Of a stretch of DNA of 64,000 nucleotides, positions 1 through 12,162 are shown piece after piece. The position numbers and the translations under genes are program-made. This DNA is from Harmothoe impar. Its lineage: Eukaryota > Annelida > Polychaeta > Phyllodocida > Polynoidae. The notes under the pieces are model-generated. The model worked only from the letters and a program-made list of their open reading frames with translations. It made no database searches and was not told the DNA's origin. Within the stretch, counting starts at the first letter, position 1, and each line of letters begins with the position of its first letter. The stretch is taken from assembly GCA_947462335.1 (NCBI GenBank), contig OX381707.1:84406610-84470609 (forward strand), read 5' to 3'.

Positions 1-482
1 AGGGGGTCACGTGACTACTAGGTTGGCCGAATTTCAAAATAAGTCACTTGAGATTTTTATGGATAAATAAATTTTAAAAAAGAAAAAAGCAAGCTGAAAG
101 CTTGCTAAAAAATAATTTAAAAATGTGGCTCTTTTTTTGAGGGGGGGGAGGGGCACTCTGGGGGGCACTCTTTAATAGTCAAGTAGATATGTAACATATG
201 CAGACCAACATTGGCACTTTTGGCAGAAAGCATGAAAACTTGCCTATAGGGGTTTTTCAATGTGCTGAATCCGAATCTAAGTGGACACATCATTTTTGAA
301 AAATGTTTCCACTTCAAAAATGACTTTGAAAATAAAAAGTTTTAAATAATTTATAAATTCCAGAGAAAAATCTGATAATTAGTTCTATAGATACTATGAA
401 AGGTTTGATATGGGAACAGACACTTAAAATGGTTTTTGCCCATGTAAAACTATTCCACATTTCACAATCAACAATATTTATA

Positions 483-1420
483 TTCAACATTTGCATATCA
501 AGCCCCTAATTTGCATATTATAATCAATTATGATGCGTTGCCAATGAAATGTCCAAACAATAGCAAGAAAACACATATTCTTCCTAATGTCTATCAAGTT
601 TAGTCCTTATATGGGCCTAGACCTTTAACATCATCACACTGAAATATATAATTGGTACTAAATTAATTCATAATTAGCATAATGTATGCAAAGATGTTAC
701 ATTACTGTATCTGCTGTGAATAAAAGTATAACACTGCAACACTAATGTCCTGGGTAATACGAGGTAACTAAACACAAGAAGCACCTTTTTCAAGTTGAGA
801 AATAAGATTGACTATTCATATTCAACATTTGCATACTAAGTCCCTTATTTGCATATTATAATCAATTATGATGCTTTGCCAATGAAATGTCCAAATAATA
901 GCAAGAAAACACATATTCTTCCTAATGTCTATCAAGTTCAGTCCTTATATGGGCCTAGACCTTCAATATCATCACACCAATACTCATTATTGGTACAAAA
1001 TGATTTCATAATTAGCATAATGTATGCAAAGATGACATATTACTGTAGCTGCTGTGAATAAAAGTATAACACTGCAACACTATTGCCCTGGGTAATATAA
1101 GGGTTCTAAACTCAAAAAACACCCTTTCCAAAAGTTGAGAAATAAGATTGACTTTTTATATTCAACATTTGCATACTAAGCCTCTAATTTGCATATTATA
1201 ATCAATCATGATGCTTTGCCGACAAAATGTCAAAATATCAGGAAGAAAACACACATTTTTCCTAATTTCAGTTTTTATATGGGCCTAGACCTTCAATATC
1301 ATTACAGCAATATTCATTCTTGATATAAAATGTATTCCTTATTAGCATAATTAGCATAATGTATGCACAGATGACACATAACTGAATCTGCTGTGAATAA
1401 AAGAATAGCAGAATATCCAC
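483..1420 (+). repeat. Three tandem ~340-bp units inside the TTAA element
   Basis: The string TTCAACATTTGCATA recurs at 483, 821 and 1161, giving periods of 338 and 340 bases. Each unit continues with TTTGCATATTATAATCAAT, a segment reading ATGGGCCTAGACC, and TGCTGTGAATAAAAG. The third unit is more diverged. No coding capacity is visible. Confidence 0.85.
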
Positions 1421-2091
1421 TCAAATCTCACAGGAGAAAAGTCATATCTGAGTAGATTGGTCACTGAATCACTTGGTCACCCCCCCCCCCCCCCCACAGC
1501 AAGAACAATGCCTCGAGAGAATACTCAAACAATACCTACCCCCCCCCCCCATATATTGCGCCTGAGAAATCCATTGAGCTCATTCATATGTTGCTAGGAT
1601 AAGTGGTTGCTTAGCAACCATACTCATTATTAATTTCCTTGTAACACACATTTACTTTGTCCCTATACACCAGGTTCAACCATGCCTACCCCACTAAAGT
1701 GAATCTAAGGACTTTAATGGAGTTAATCATCTGTTGCAAAGGTTGTTGGTTGAATAGCAACCACAATGCTTATTATTCATTTGTATAGTAATATAAGTTT
1801 ACATGGTCCTTAGCTCAATTCAGATTATATCTACCCCCATAAAATGAAAGCAGGGATGTCAGTAGTGAAGAATATTTGCTGTTGAGAGATACTGTACATG
1901 ATGAAAATCAGGGGGTTCATGATGTGGGAGAAGGGTTGTGAAGAGGGAGGAACCTGGTAAGGGGATGGCATGGTGAGGGAGGGGCATGGTGTAGGAGGGG
2001 ACATGGTGTGGAAGGGGGCATGCTGAGGTAGAGGTGTTGGGTTCTGTATTGTCCACATGCTAAAAGGTTACACTTCATATTCATGTCCATT

Positions 2092-2290
2092 TATGAGAGG
2101 GGAGAGGGAAGAGGGGAGAGGGGAGAGAGAAGACCTGAGAGCAGGGACCTAAGAGGGAAGATAGGGAGAAGAATGGGGCATAGGAGGGAGGAGAATGGAA
2201 CAAAGAAGGGAGGAAAATGGGGCACAGTAGGCTGGAGAATGGAACAAAGGAGGGAGAACATGGCACAGGAGGGAGGAGAATGGAACAAAT
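2092..2290 (+). repeat. Purine-rich (GGGAGA-type) tract
   Basis: About 200 bases are nearly all purines on the plus strand, with repeated GGGAGGAGAATGGAACAAA and GGGGCA units. It is a decayed simple or minisatellite tract. The open frames across it on both strands are composition artefacts. Confidence 0.7.
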
Positions 2291-2445
2291 GTACATTTTC
2301 ATGTACATTTTGACCAACATTCATGAGGACTTGAGATATACTCAGATTTAGTGATTTCTCATTGTTCAACTTCATTATAGGTCATTTTTTGTGTTGCCTA
2401 TTAATATATTGGTGCTTATAGCATATTATGAACCATTCCTCTTAA

Positions 2446-2645
2446 CCCTTTATGGCCAAGCATCAACTATAGTTGATGCCATGGGAGGCTGAGCATCAAC
2501 TATAGTTGATGCCATGGGGGCCGAGCATCAACTATAGTCATGATGACTCTATGGGATTAAGCAATGGCTCAGCCCCGGGAAAGTTCCTGTGAAAATGTCC
2601 CGCCCCCCACAGCTGATCTATAAAGATTTGGCTGGCCTTAAAGGG
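2446..2645. mobile_element. piggyBac-like MITE, third level of nesting
   Basis: The 200-bp element begins CCCTTTATGGCC, ends GGCCTTAAAGGG, and is flanked by TTAA at 2442-2445 and 2646-2649. The CCCTTT terminus with a TTAA target duplication fits piggyBac-type MITEs. Inside are two perfect copies and one broken copy of the palindrome CATCAACTATAGTTGATG (2461, 2494 and 2526). It sits inside the 176-3651 element, which sits inside the left repeat of element A. Confidence 0.85.
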
Positions 2646-4295
2646 TTAAATTATGACTTAAATAATTTGCCCCACCAATGGAAGACATGGGTACCTTTCT
2701 CCACTGACTTGTGGTAGCTGTTGGTGTGCAGAAGCCAACATGACGTGTGCCCAAATGTGTAACTGCCGGACAGTGCAAGCAAGACTGAAAAGCATGACTC
2801 TTCCTATATGTGCATACATTATGCTAATTAGTCAGTGCATAATGCAATGGTATGTTCACATTGACTTAATATATATATCCCAGGGAAATGGGGCATCTCG
2901 CAAAGATGAATTCTAAAAGATTATTACAATCATAGGATCAAGAAAGTCCACTTGATTCTAAATTTGTCGAAGATAATTATGCAAATTAGGACATTTACAT
3001 GCAAGTACATAGCTATATGCATTATTCATCTGCAATCAGATTCTTTCCAGAAACAATTAATGAAATTTAAAACTCTTGTCATTCAGTCTAAAGTAATGCT
3101 ACTTGCTACTTGTCCCTGGTCAGATGATAATGTACTAGCCTTGTCTTTGGTTTTGTATAAATTATGCAAATTAGGAACACTAGTAAATATCAGAACATTG
3201 CATTTACATTAAAAAGAAACTGTCACCAGAAACCACATTCTAATTGAGAACAAAAAATGTTATGCATATGCCACATTCAATCATTTCACCTTTGACCTAT
3301 CTAAAAGCATGTACCTAATCATAATAAATTATGCAAATTAGCACCTTAATATGCAAATTTATCATAGGAAAAGTGATGATTGGGATTCTTTTCAATAAAT
3401 GTACATTGTCAACTATGCTTTTAGCTGACTTTTAGGCTTAATTATGTCTGTTTTGAATTGTTGGTATTTTTCTTGAATTAAAATTTGGATTTTAATACTT
3501 TTTATTTTCAAAGTCATTTTTGAAGCGGAAACATTTTTCAAAAATGATGTGTCCACTTGGATTTGGATTCAGCACATTGAAAAACCCCTACAGGCAAGTT
3601 TTCATGCTTTCTGCCAGAAGTGCCAATGTCAAACACATATCTACTAGACTATTAAGATGCATGGGGGGGGAGGGGGGGGAGGGGGGGAGGGGAAGGGTTT
3701 TTTAAGAGTGAGACTCGCTTCTCTGCCCTCTCTTTTAGAGGGCAGAGAGGCGAGTCTACTGGTTCGTCTACTTACAATGAAATGTATCATGATTGCGTTT
3801 ATGATGATGTGCATCTCTTGCTGGCTAGACTTTCAAGCAAATTTGCCAAAGTCCAGCCCGTTATTGAATGTCCGGCCTAGCCTGACCCTCAGTAGAACAG
3901 TCCTTGACCCATCTATTATAGTCCAGCAGCGCCTGACTCTTGTATGAGAGTAGTATTGGCGACATTGGCTGACTCTGATATTTACCTGTGTGTACGGAGG
4001 GAGGAGAGGGTTCACAGCCACAGCTCTCTTAAGGCAAAGCTTGCGCTTATAGAGCACTACTAGTGGAGGTCTGGATAAGGAGGCTATGGCGGTTGTCTTC
4101 AAAAAAAATAAAAAAATAGCCATGGCGCATGTCGATGTCGCTTAATTATGCTCATATCTCATGTCGATTTTAAGAATTGCTCATGTCACCTGTCACTATG
4201 TTTTTCAAGCTTCATGTCAAATGTCACTAGGCCTCATGTCGAATGTCGATTCTAAGAAACAGGTATGTCACCATCTCGAATTTAGCGGTCCACAC

Positions 4296-4298
4296 TGC

Positions 4299-4337
<39 letters not shown>

Positions 4338-4675
4338 TGCTGCTGATTTGCTGTTGCTGCTGCTGTCGGTGCTGCTGCTTGTGCTGCTCGTGCAGCTGCT
4401 GCAGCTGCTGACAGCTGCTGCTGCTTGTGCTGCTCGTGCAGCTGCTGCAGTTGCTGACGATGTCACGGATGCTGTTGACAGATGCTGCTGCTTGTGCTAC
4501 TCGTGCAGCTGCTGCTGCTGCTGCTGCTGCTGACGATGTCACGGATGCTGCTGACAGATGCTGCTGCTTGTGCTGCTTGTGCAGCTGCTGCAGCAGCTGC
4601 TGCTTGTGCTGCTCGTGCTGCTGCTGCTGACGATGTCACGGATGCTGCTGACAGATGCTGCTGCTTGTGCTGCAC
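4296..4675 (+). repeat. CTG/GCT triplet repeat with a higher-order unit
   Basis: Runs of GCT are interrupted at regular places by TGACGATGTCACGGATGCTG and by CTTGTGCTGCTCGTGCAG, giving imperfect higher-order units of roughly 80-100 bases. Poly-Ala, poly-Leu, poly-Cys and poly-Ser frames are open on both strands, but no start, domain or splice context supports translation. The tract lies just past the 3' end of the minus-strand ORF at 4735-5598. Confidence 0.85.
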
Positions 4676-4734
4676 GAGACCGAGTAGCCGCTATTACTAA
4701 TGCTACTAATACTAGTATGAGAAAATACATTTAG

Positions 4735-5598
4735 TCAGTCGACTAAATCAAGGAGGTTTTCTGACTTCAGTGGATCGTTTAGCCATGGGCCACAGGCAAA
4801 ACTTGAAACCATTTTATACATGGGGCAATTGGCAGAGTCGAAACATGTTGGTACGATGGGGTCGATCATGTTCATCATCAGTTCAGGCAAAGGAAGTGTG
4901 TCAACAGCACGCGAAAACTTCATGTCCGGATGTTTCAGGACAAGACTTTTTATCACACTCACACAGCTGCTTTGAAGAGTGAATCCTTGACCAAACTTGA
5001 GCTTTTCCAACACAGCTTTGGCCTCCTTCTGTGCAGTAAGGGATCTCTCTTTCGGGGTCATCGCAGTGCTAGCTAGCATGTCCTCAAAGTCTTTAACATA
5101 ATGTTCCAACGGGCTACAAATGATGTACTCCAGATCATCGTCCGCATATGTCGTCTCCTCGCACCATATTGTGTCTTCTCCTGTTTCGAATTCCGTCATT
5201 TTCTGAACAATCTCCTCGTGAGTGCGTTGCATATATCGAAGCTCCTTCAAAGACCAGATAACTTGTATGCCGAACCCTGAAAAACCTGAAGGAATTTCAC
5301 CACTACAGTCAGGCCAACTATACTGAGCTAAGAAAAATAGCTCCAACAAAATTTTCTCCCTCTGTCCAAATGAAACTACTTCCGTTCCGATGAAGTTGAA
5401 GCATGCTTCTATCCATTGCTCCTTGGTGACGTCCTTCCAATGTTTCTTTACCTCACATGCATCATAGGGCACTGTTTCTCTTCTTGCTTCTAGTGGGAGT
5501 TGCTTTTTCTTTCTTGGACTCATTTGGAGAGTTTCGATGCTCTGTAGCGTCGACACTTCGATAAGAAAAGAAGCTGTAAAGGTAGAAATAACCCTCAT
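4735..5598 (-). CDS. Hypothetical 287-residue soluble protein inside element A
   Basis: I do not recognise this protein. It is open for 287 codons and has ordinary amino-acid composition, mixed charge, several tryptophans and a repeat-free helical look, unlike the low-complexity frames around it, so I take it as real coding sequence. The first ATG is at 5598. An internal ATG at 5523 starts a segment with a basic MSPRKKK cluster that could be a nuclear signal, and this second start is equally plausible. No signal peptide, membrane segment or zinc-binding cluster is visible. It is the only convincing ORF of element A and points toward the left repeat. It could be a captured host exon, a cargo gene, or part of an unfamiliar transposition machinery. 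It could also be one exon of a longer gene. Confidence 0.55.
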   Translation of the reverse strand: MRVISTFTASFLIEVSTLQSIETLQMSPRKKKQLPLEARRETVPYDACEVKKHWKDVTKEQWIEACFNFIGTEVVSFGQREKILLELFFLAQYSWPDCSGEIPSGFSGFGIQVIWSLKELRYMQRTHEEIVQKMTEFETGEDTIWCEETTYADDDLEYIICSPLEHYVKDFEDMLASTAMTPKERSLTAQKEAKAVLEKLKFGQGFTLQSSCVSVIKSLVLKHPDMKFSRAVDTLPLPELMMNMIDPIVPTCFDSANCPMYKMVSSFACGPWLNDPLKSENLLDLVD

Positions 5599-6796
5599 AA
5601 CATGCTGAGCGAGCGTGGAGTGGACGATGCTACGATGATGAAGGGCGGGTCGAGAAAGTGTGATGGGTGAGAGCGGCGTTTCACTCCTTATGTACCCTGT
5701 CCTAGATAATCCTCTTAAACGGCTGAAAAGACTCTCTCAGTACAGAGTCTCTACTCAATTAAGTGATCTGTTAAGTAAGTTTTCACATGCTACTTGACTA
5801 CTGCAGGTGGGTTTAGACTTAAGCAGCTTAGTGCACACACGTGTCTGTTAGAAAGCTACCTGCACACCTGCCTTCCTTTTTCACTAGTATTTACCCCTTG
5901 CCGACTTATAAGGCGCCTATACACGTGTCAGCCTCCTTATATACGTCTTCTTGCTTCTAGAGCTAAGCTACTTACCGTCGTTTTCAGCTGCCGCAGGCTG
6001 ACTGGCAGCTATTTAAAAGAGAATACCCGTTACCTGTATAACGGATCAGGAGGTTATGAGATTAGAGTGTGTATACAAAAAAAAGCTACAGGGGGCATGT
6101 GTCTGTCTGTGAGGTAGAGACAATGTGGTAAGCGGCTCAAGTGTAAAACAAAAGCACCTCCTCTTGCCGCAGTGAGTGGCGCGGGACGTCGGCTGGCTAG
6201 TTGAATAAGCGTCAGCTTAAAAGATAATCCGTCCACAGGCTGGCGCGTCACACCTGTCGTTAATCACCCCCTGTAGTCTTTGTATACGCAGGTGGTGACC
6301 CGGCTTTATCTCTTCACCAGCTATAATCCCATATACATGTAGCGCACGTTACACTCGTTATCTCTCTTTTCATGCTGAGGGATAAGGGGTGGAAGGGTTC
6401 AGGTGAAAAGCAATTTGATTCCTCTCTGGAAGAGGGTGGGGCTCTAGGTGAAAACAAGCTTAGACCATCCAGATTAGCCGCTCTCTCGGCTATATAAAGA
6501 GCCTCAATTTTTTTTATCTCTGCCCACTTCGTCTTGTTGTACACTATCAGTCACGAGGCAGACGCTCGAAGTAGCAGATGTTTGCAGTATGGATTATACA
6601 GAGGTTACCTGCTAATAGGATTTTGTCAGAATAGTGTGAGTTGCTCTTAAAATGACCATTTTAAATGGATTGTTAATATGGTATCTGATGTTAATGAGCT
6701 AACACCTAACATTGAGGATTATGACCTCCCAGAGGGGCGTCTCGCCAAATTCTCCGGTCTTGACTATAGGCTTAACTGTCTAAAGACTGTGGAGCA

Positions 6797-7420
6797 CGTT
6801 AATGGGCGGTCTCCTTACTAATTTCACTTGACCAGGCCGGCAGGGTCAACTAGTCTAGGTAATTACAACCACAAGGGCGGCTACTCAACATCCAAGTGGA
6901 CCTACTACTACGAGATTGTCTTTTGACCACTCTGCTGCCGCCTGCTGGTCTGGCGATTACATGCTCTAGTATAGTTCTCCGCTCTTTTCGTCAGATGGCG
7001 CCACAATAGGGTTTTTGTACATTTCCACGATACTCGCGAACATTTTAAACGCATAATGACCTATAATAAGCAACAAAGCACACTTCTAATATATTGAATA
7101 TAAGAAACATGTCAACGTTGTGTATTTCTGATAGAATGAGGCAGATTCTTTGAAATATCAACTAAACTATAGCGAGATTGAAAATACTACACCATAACTA
7201 AAGCGATATAAAAGCTATATAAAGTCAGAACTTCTCACGGAACGGCATCTGCAACAGATCACTCAACCATTCGTCTTGAAATGCCACACAGGGTTCCCGT
7301 CCAACAGGACTTTGAGCCTTGACGCTTTTGAGGGAGGTTTGATCTTATGTTGCTTAACATGTGGTGTAATTAATCAACACCGCGGCCCCTCTTTAGGGGC
7401 CACACAATAAACAAAGAATA
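6797..7420 (+). repeat. Copy 1 of an internal direct duplication of element A
   Basis: The segment CTCCTTACTAATTTCACTTGACCAGG and what follows, including TTTTGTACATTTCCACGAT and CGGCCCCTCTTTAGGGGCC, is repeated in the same order at 7893-8740 with moderate divergence. The GGCCCCT/AGGGGCC pair at the end of both copies forms a short hairpin next to CACACAATAAACAAAGAATA. No ORF is conserved between the copies. Confidence 0.75.
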
Positions 7421-7892
7421 AAAAAGGGTAAGCCTTAAGTTTAAAGTGAATCTCCCAGGATTTTGGCGAGGCCGACAAAGGGGGAGGTAACAGATTTAAA
7501 CTGCAGGAGACTATACGCAAACCTTGATACTCTCAGAGGGGAGCCCCATATTGCGAGCCTGTGGTCAGATCTATCACCTCCAGGGTGCAGTCTGCATATC
7601 ATAAATGACCACCACAGACATTGGGATATAATGTTAATCCTACTCCAGGGTCTCCATAATTAGCGGGGCTCGCCTTGAGATGGGAAATTCACTACAGCAC
7701 TATCTGTCGTTGAAAATGGTGCTCGTGTAGAGTCGGGATGATGTACCAAAAGAGCATTTTATACACAATGATACCCTTGTACAAATGCGTATACCTAGTA
7801 GGCTGTGTCTTATCATCAAATCTAAGAGGGTGCGCTATAGTTTTATTATACTTTTATAGACCATTTTAAAATCCGAGCTTAGCTTAGTTCAT

Positions 7893-8740
7893 AGTCTCCT
7901 TACCAATTTTCACTTGACCAGGCTGGCAGAGCCAACTAGTCTAGGTAATTATAACCACAAAGGCGGCTACTCAAGATCCAAGTAGACTTACTACTACGAG
8001 ATTGTCTTTTTGGCCCCTCTGCCGCCTAGTTATTACATCCTCCAGTCTAGCTCGCCACACCCTTTGAGCAGCTCCATTGCCTCGGTAAAAGTGTAGGGGT
8101 GTGCTTTCCACCTTCAGTCATCCATAGATTCGATCACCATCACCCCCCTTGAAATGACCTCAGCTGTTAATTAGGGCGTAAAGCAGCCCAACAACCAACC
8201 AAGTCCCTGTCAAAGATGTGAATAACGAACGCGCTAGTATAGTTCCCCGCTCTTTCGTCAGATAGCGCCACAATAGAGGTTTTGTACATTCCTACGATGC
8301 TCGCGAGCATTTCAACGCATAATGAGCTATATAGGCAACAAAGCGCGCTTCTAATATATTAAAATATAAAAACAATTCAATATTGTGTATTTCTGATAGA
8401 AATGAGGCGGTTTCCTTAAATACCAACTAAACTATAGCGAGATGAAAAATACCACACCATATCTAAAGCTTTATAAAAAGCTATAGAAAGTCAGAACCTC
8501 ACACGGATCGGTATTCTGTCTGCAACGGATCACCCCTGACCCACTGGTCCTCGCATGCCACACACGGCTCTGCCGTGTTTGTGCTTTGAGGTATCACCCA
8601 TCAAGTGATCCATGCTGCCCAACATGAGGCGTAATTAATTACGCTGATGTTGCATAGCACAGCGGCAGCATCTAACTAACTCTAAGGAGTTAGTCGGCCC
8701 CTCTTTAGGGGCCACACAATAAACAAAGAATACCCTGAAT
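7893..8740 (+). repeat. Copy 2 of the internal direct duplication of element A
   Basis: It matches 6797-7420 with about 200 bases of extra sequence. The extra segment includes TAGATTCGATCACCATCACC with CTTGAAATGACC, which occurs again at 11240-11310. The interior of element A therefore contains shuffled, dispersed short repeats rather than genes. Confidence 0.72.
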
Positions 8741-8749
8741 CTGGGACCT

Positions 8750-11700
8750 GCGGGCGAAGGCCCCAACTGTGAAGTCATTATTGGCCACATTGGTAATATC
8801 AATTAAAACTTTAGACAACACCCACCTTAAGTATCATTAACGGACAATATCAATAAACTTAGCATCCTCTTGGTTACCACATTTAGCACCAATTTTACAA
8901 CTCACAGGGGCCACCCTTGAAAATAACACCAGCCTCACCACGCTTTTATTGCTCTGCTGATTTCTCCAATCCAAAACATTGGGTATCTAGTCCAGCTGTG
9001 AGCTCATTAGGTCAGCCCTTTGTCGGCCTCGCCGGCAAGTCCCGGATTCAGTATAGAAAGACTAAGGGGGCGGGGAGTAGGTCTTTAAGTTTAGCGCTAT
9101 CTGTGTCATTAGACCATTCTTAAAAATCGACATGTGACATGAATAAAAAATTCTCAATTACTGTATAAGTAGGCGCCTCAACTCTTCCTTCAAATTCCGG
9201 CCTTGCGGGTGGTCAAATTAAAAAAAAAAATTCCTAGTAGTCTATGGTCCCAAGAGTCCGATTGTATCAATTACGGTGCCCCTACATTTTCCCCCTTAGT
9301 GACACTAGTGACAACGCCTTTTTCACTTAGGGTCATGTGACATGGTCATTTCTTAAAAATCGACATGCGACATGGGACACGTTCATCTCAAACCCTTAGC
9401 CTCTAGAGAGTTCAAAATAGCGCTGCCGCTGTAGTCTGCCCGTTTCTGTGATCAAATATGCACCCTTCCTTATAGCACCCCCACTGGTGCATTGCATAAA
9501 AATAGCCCTCCTGACCTCATTTCTTGAGCTATAAAAAAACACAAACCCCTCATTTTAATCACAATATCATGGCAGTCAACATGAATGGAGTCATTAGTGG
9601 AGAAAGATAAGAGTCTCTGTTTTCTGTAGCCTACAATATTATGGTGACATTCTTCATGTCAAAATGTAATAAATAAATATGAGTTGTTAAAACTTGTTAC
9701 CATGGGGATGTTAGTAATTGTGTTCTTGAAGACGTATGTGAAATCCAGATGTATGTGCCTCTGCCCAACAATGACCCTAGCCATTTTAAGTAAACCTGTT
9801 CTGTCTGAGTTAGAAGGGTGCCTAGGGCCAGAGCTACAGAACCCCTAACTGCTGTGAAAGTGCCCCTCTCCTGCCTAGATCACAGAAATGGGAAATATGT
9901 TCAGATGCATTCACCATGATATTTCTGGATCTAAGCAGATCTGAAAAGCTCTCATAGAGATCTATACTAATGGAACCACTATGTATTTTTTAACTCATTT
10001 TTCAAAAATTTATCAAACTCCCTACCTTAGCGCCCCTATAAATAGGGTTAAGTACCTGTCCGACTCCCCTACCACTGCTGCTGGAGGAGTACCGAGAACT
10101 ACCCTCTTTTTAGAAAACTAAGTAAAAATATCCTTCTTCATGTCCAGTTACATACAATGTCGATCAATTTGACACTGTAGCAGCATGTCTCCATATCTGT
10201 ATGCTGCATAAATGCACAATACACGGTTCTGCACGCACTTAAACCAAGGCTAACATGGGTGACCTATATAGATGTGATACTCTCGTTTTCGGGGCTAGTA
10301 GAAATTAGGCGGCTAATATAGACGTTCCGGGTTAGAACCCTCACTAAGTTTTAGTCAAGACGTCTAGCCACAGGCGCCTTAGGCGACGAAAGCGCGTCAA
10401 GGCGTTTACAGGGTTCGAACCCGTGAGCTGCTCCTTGGGGTCACAAAAAACGCTTCAACCTTAAAATCCCATAGGAAATTTTTTTTGGGTTTTTGGACTT
10501 TAGGCCTGAATTTGGGGGTGATCCCGGGCTGATAGAAAAATAATTCTTGGACGAGCGGATAGCTCTGGATCTCTTTTTATCTAAAACAGCGAAAAATTGA
10601 TTGTGGTTCCGCCGCAATTCATCCGACGAGGGGTAATCAGCCCCCCCCTCTGCCAATCATGGAAGTGAATTTAGACGGCGCGCAATCTCTCGCAGCCACC
10701 GCGGACGGACCAATTAGTCCTGTCGGCATCTTAGTATGGTTCGTGTGACCTACTTAGAGGCTCACACGGTGGGGGTGTGTCCGGCGTTCGGCGCGCTGAT
10801 TGGCTACTGGTGGGAGGTGCTGTGCTGCGTCAGGAACTTTACCTATTTGGGACGGGTGTTAAAGGCGCACTGAGTTGAGGTGCACCTTTAAGCAAGAGCG
10901 CGATCCGGTCGTCGCGTTGGTAGCCTTACTAGCTGTCGCGCATTTAACTAGAGGCTTAAGTGTGACAAATGACGATTCTTTGTCGACGCGACTACTAACA
11001 TCAGCAGCATCGGCAGCAGCGGTAGCAGCATCGGCAGCAGCTATAAGGTGAAAACATGTTCAGACACGGTCGGCGTGTGAGACCTGTCCAGGCACGTCCG
11101 AGCAAGTTCGAACGTGTCTGAACATGTTCCGGAGTGCAAGACGCGTGCACACACAGACCGAACAGACACACACAGACCCACACACCCACACACCCCTATG
11201 TAGTGTGGGATGTAAAAGAAACCCTTGTCTCGGTAAAAGGGCCATAGATTCGATCACCATCACCGCCCTTGAAATGACCATAGCTGTTAACTAAGGCGTA
11301 AAGCAACCCACACACCCACACACCCACACACCCACACATTTTTCTGTATGAGCCTTCAGACCTGAAGCTGCTCAGTGTACGGGACTAGGTTTTGTCATAG
11401 GCCCTACGGACGCTACTCAAGGGGGAATAAGAGAGCTGTCTCACCATGACATGGGCTGGCTGTAGTTTTTTATGTTTCGGTACCTACAACCAAACAGCCA
11501 GTACCCACCCCAGGGCTTCATGTCGCACGCGGGAAAAGTATAACGGTGGCGCCAACTGTCGGAATAGCGGGTACACTACGTCAGTAGTTCTTTTGTTCTC
11601 CGCTGAGTGACTGGGCGAAATGTAGTCGGTAGCTCTATTTTCTGTGCACTGTTCTGTTCATTTTCTACACTTAACGCTTAAATAGACCGCGTGTTTGTAC

Positions 11701-12160
11701 AAGCTAGCCGTTTTTATCAGTGCAAAAATTAAATAAGCATCGGATAGAACAATAAAAAAATGAGAAAGTAATCCAGCACTTAGTATAAGGCACCAGTTTT
11801 ATCATGAGACACCGAAAGTCTGGTTTTTTTAAGGTGGATAAGACAGTCGACTGAGAGCTCCAAACTAACCAAAAACGTACCAGAGGGCGATCTATCTCAG
11901 AACGTACCCGACAGGGCAGGGGCCTTCTACACCCCGGCTCTGATGAGCAAGCGAGGGCCTATTCCTCTTTTGAGGTGAGCCCAAAATTGAACAAAAGAAT
12001 AAACTCAAAAAAAGCCTTAAGATTGAAAGAGTTGTAGATACTGATTTTAACGAGGAAGTCCCATTCATTAGTTTACAAATAGTCAGTGTAAGTACGCCCA
12101 TGTATAGGAGAGAGACCTTGCTTATTTCTTATAAGGTTGTAAGATAGTCACATCATGATG
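8750..12160. other. Interior of element A without recognisable gene
   Basis: I see only short frames, a CAG/CGG-rich patch near 11000-11040, a CACACACC simple repeat (11150-11335), and a third copy of the ATTCGATCACCATCACC segment near 11240. A GGGTTCGAACCC motif near 10412 resembles a tRNA T-arm, but no acceptor stem closes around it. Confidence 0.5.
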
Positions 12161-12162
12161 CA

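Larger units (their letters stand above)
176..3651. mobile_element. Nested non-autonomous element with TTAA target duplication
   Basis: It is flanked by TTAA at 172-175 and 3652-3655. Its inverted termini begin TAGTCAAGTAGATATGT on the left and, in reverse complement, TAGTCTAGTAGATATGT on the right, and similarity runs for about 165 bases. The uninterrupted site exists in the right repeat of element A (near 12315) and in element B (63041), both reading CTTTAAGATGCATGGGG with a single TTAA, so the insertion is proven inside the window. The interior is A/T-rich without a credible ORF. TTAA targets are typical of piggyBac and Kolobok superfamilies. The termini do not start with the CCC usual for piggyBac, so the superfamily is open. 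Confidence 0.88.

Noticed and set aside
4227..4730. Poly-Ala, poly-Leu and poly-Cys frames on both strands over the CTG tract
   Set aside because: They are open only because the tract is a triplet repeat; no start context, domain or splice support.
10340..10440. tRNA-like sequence with GGGTTCGAACCC
   Set aside because: The palindromic T-arm is present, but the flanks do not form an acceptor stem or a normal anticodon arm on either strand.
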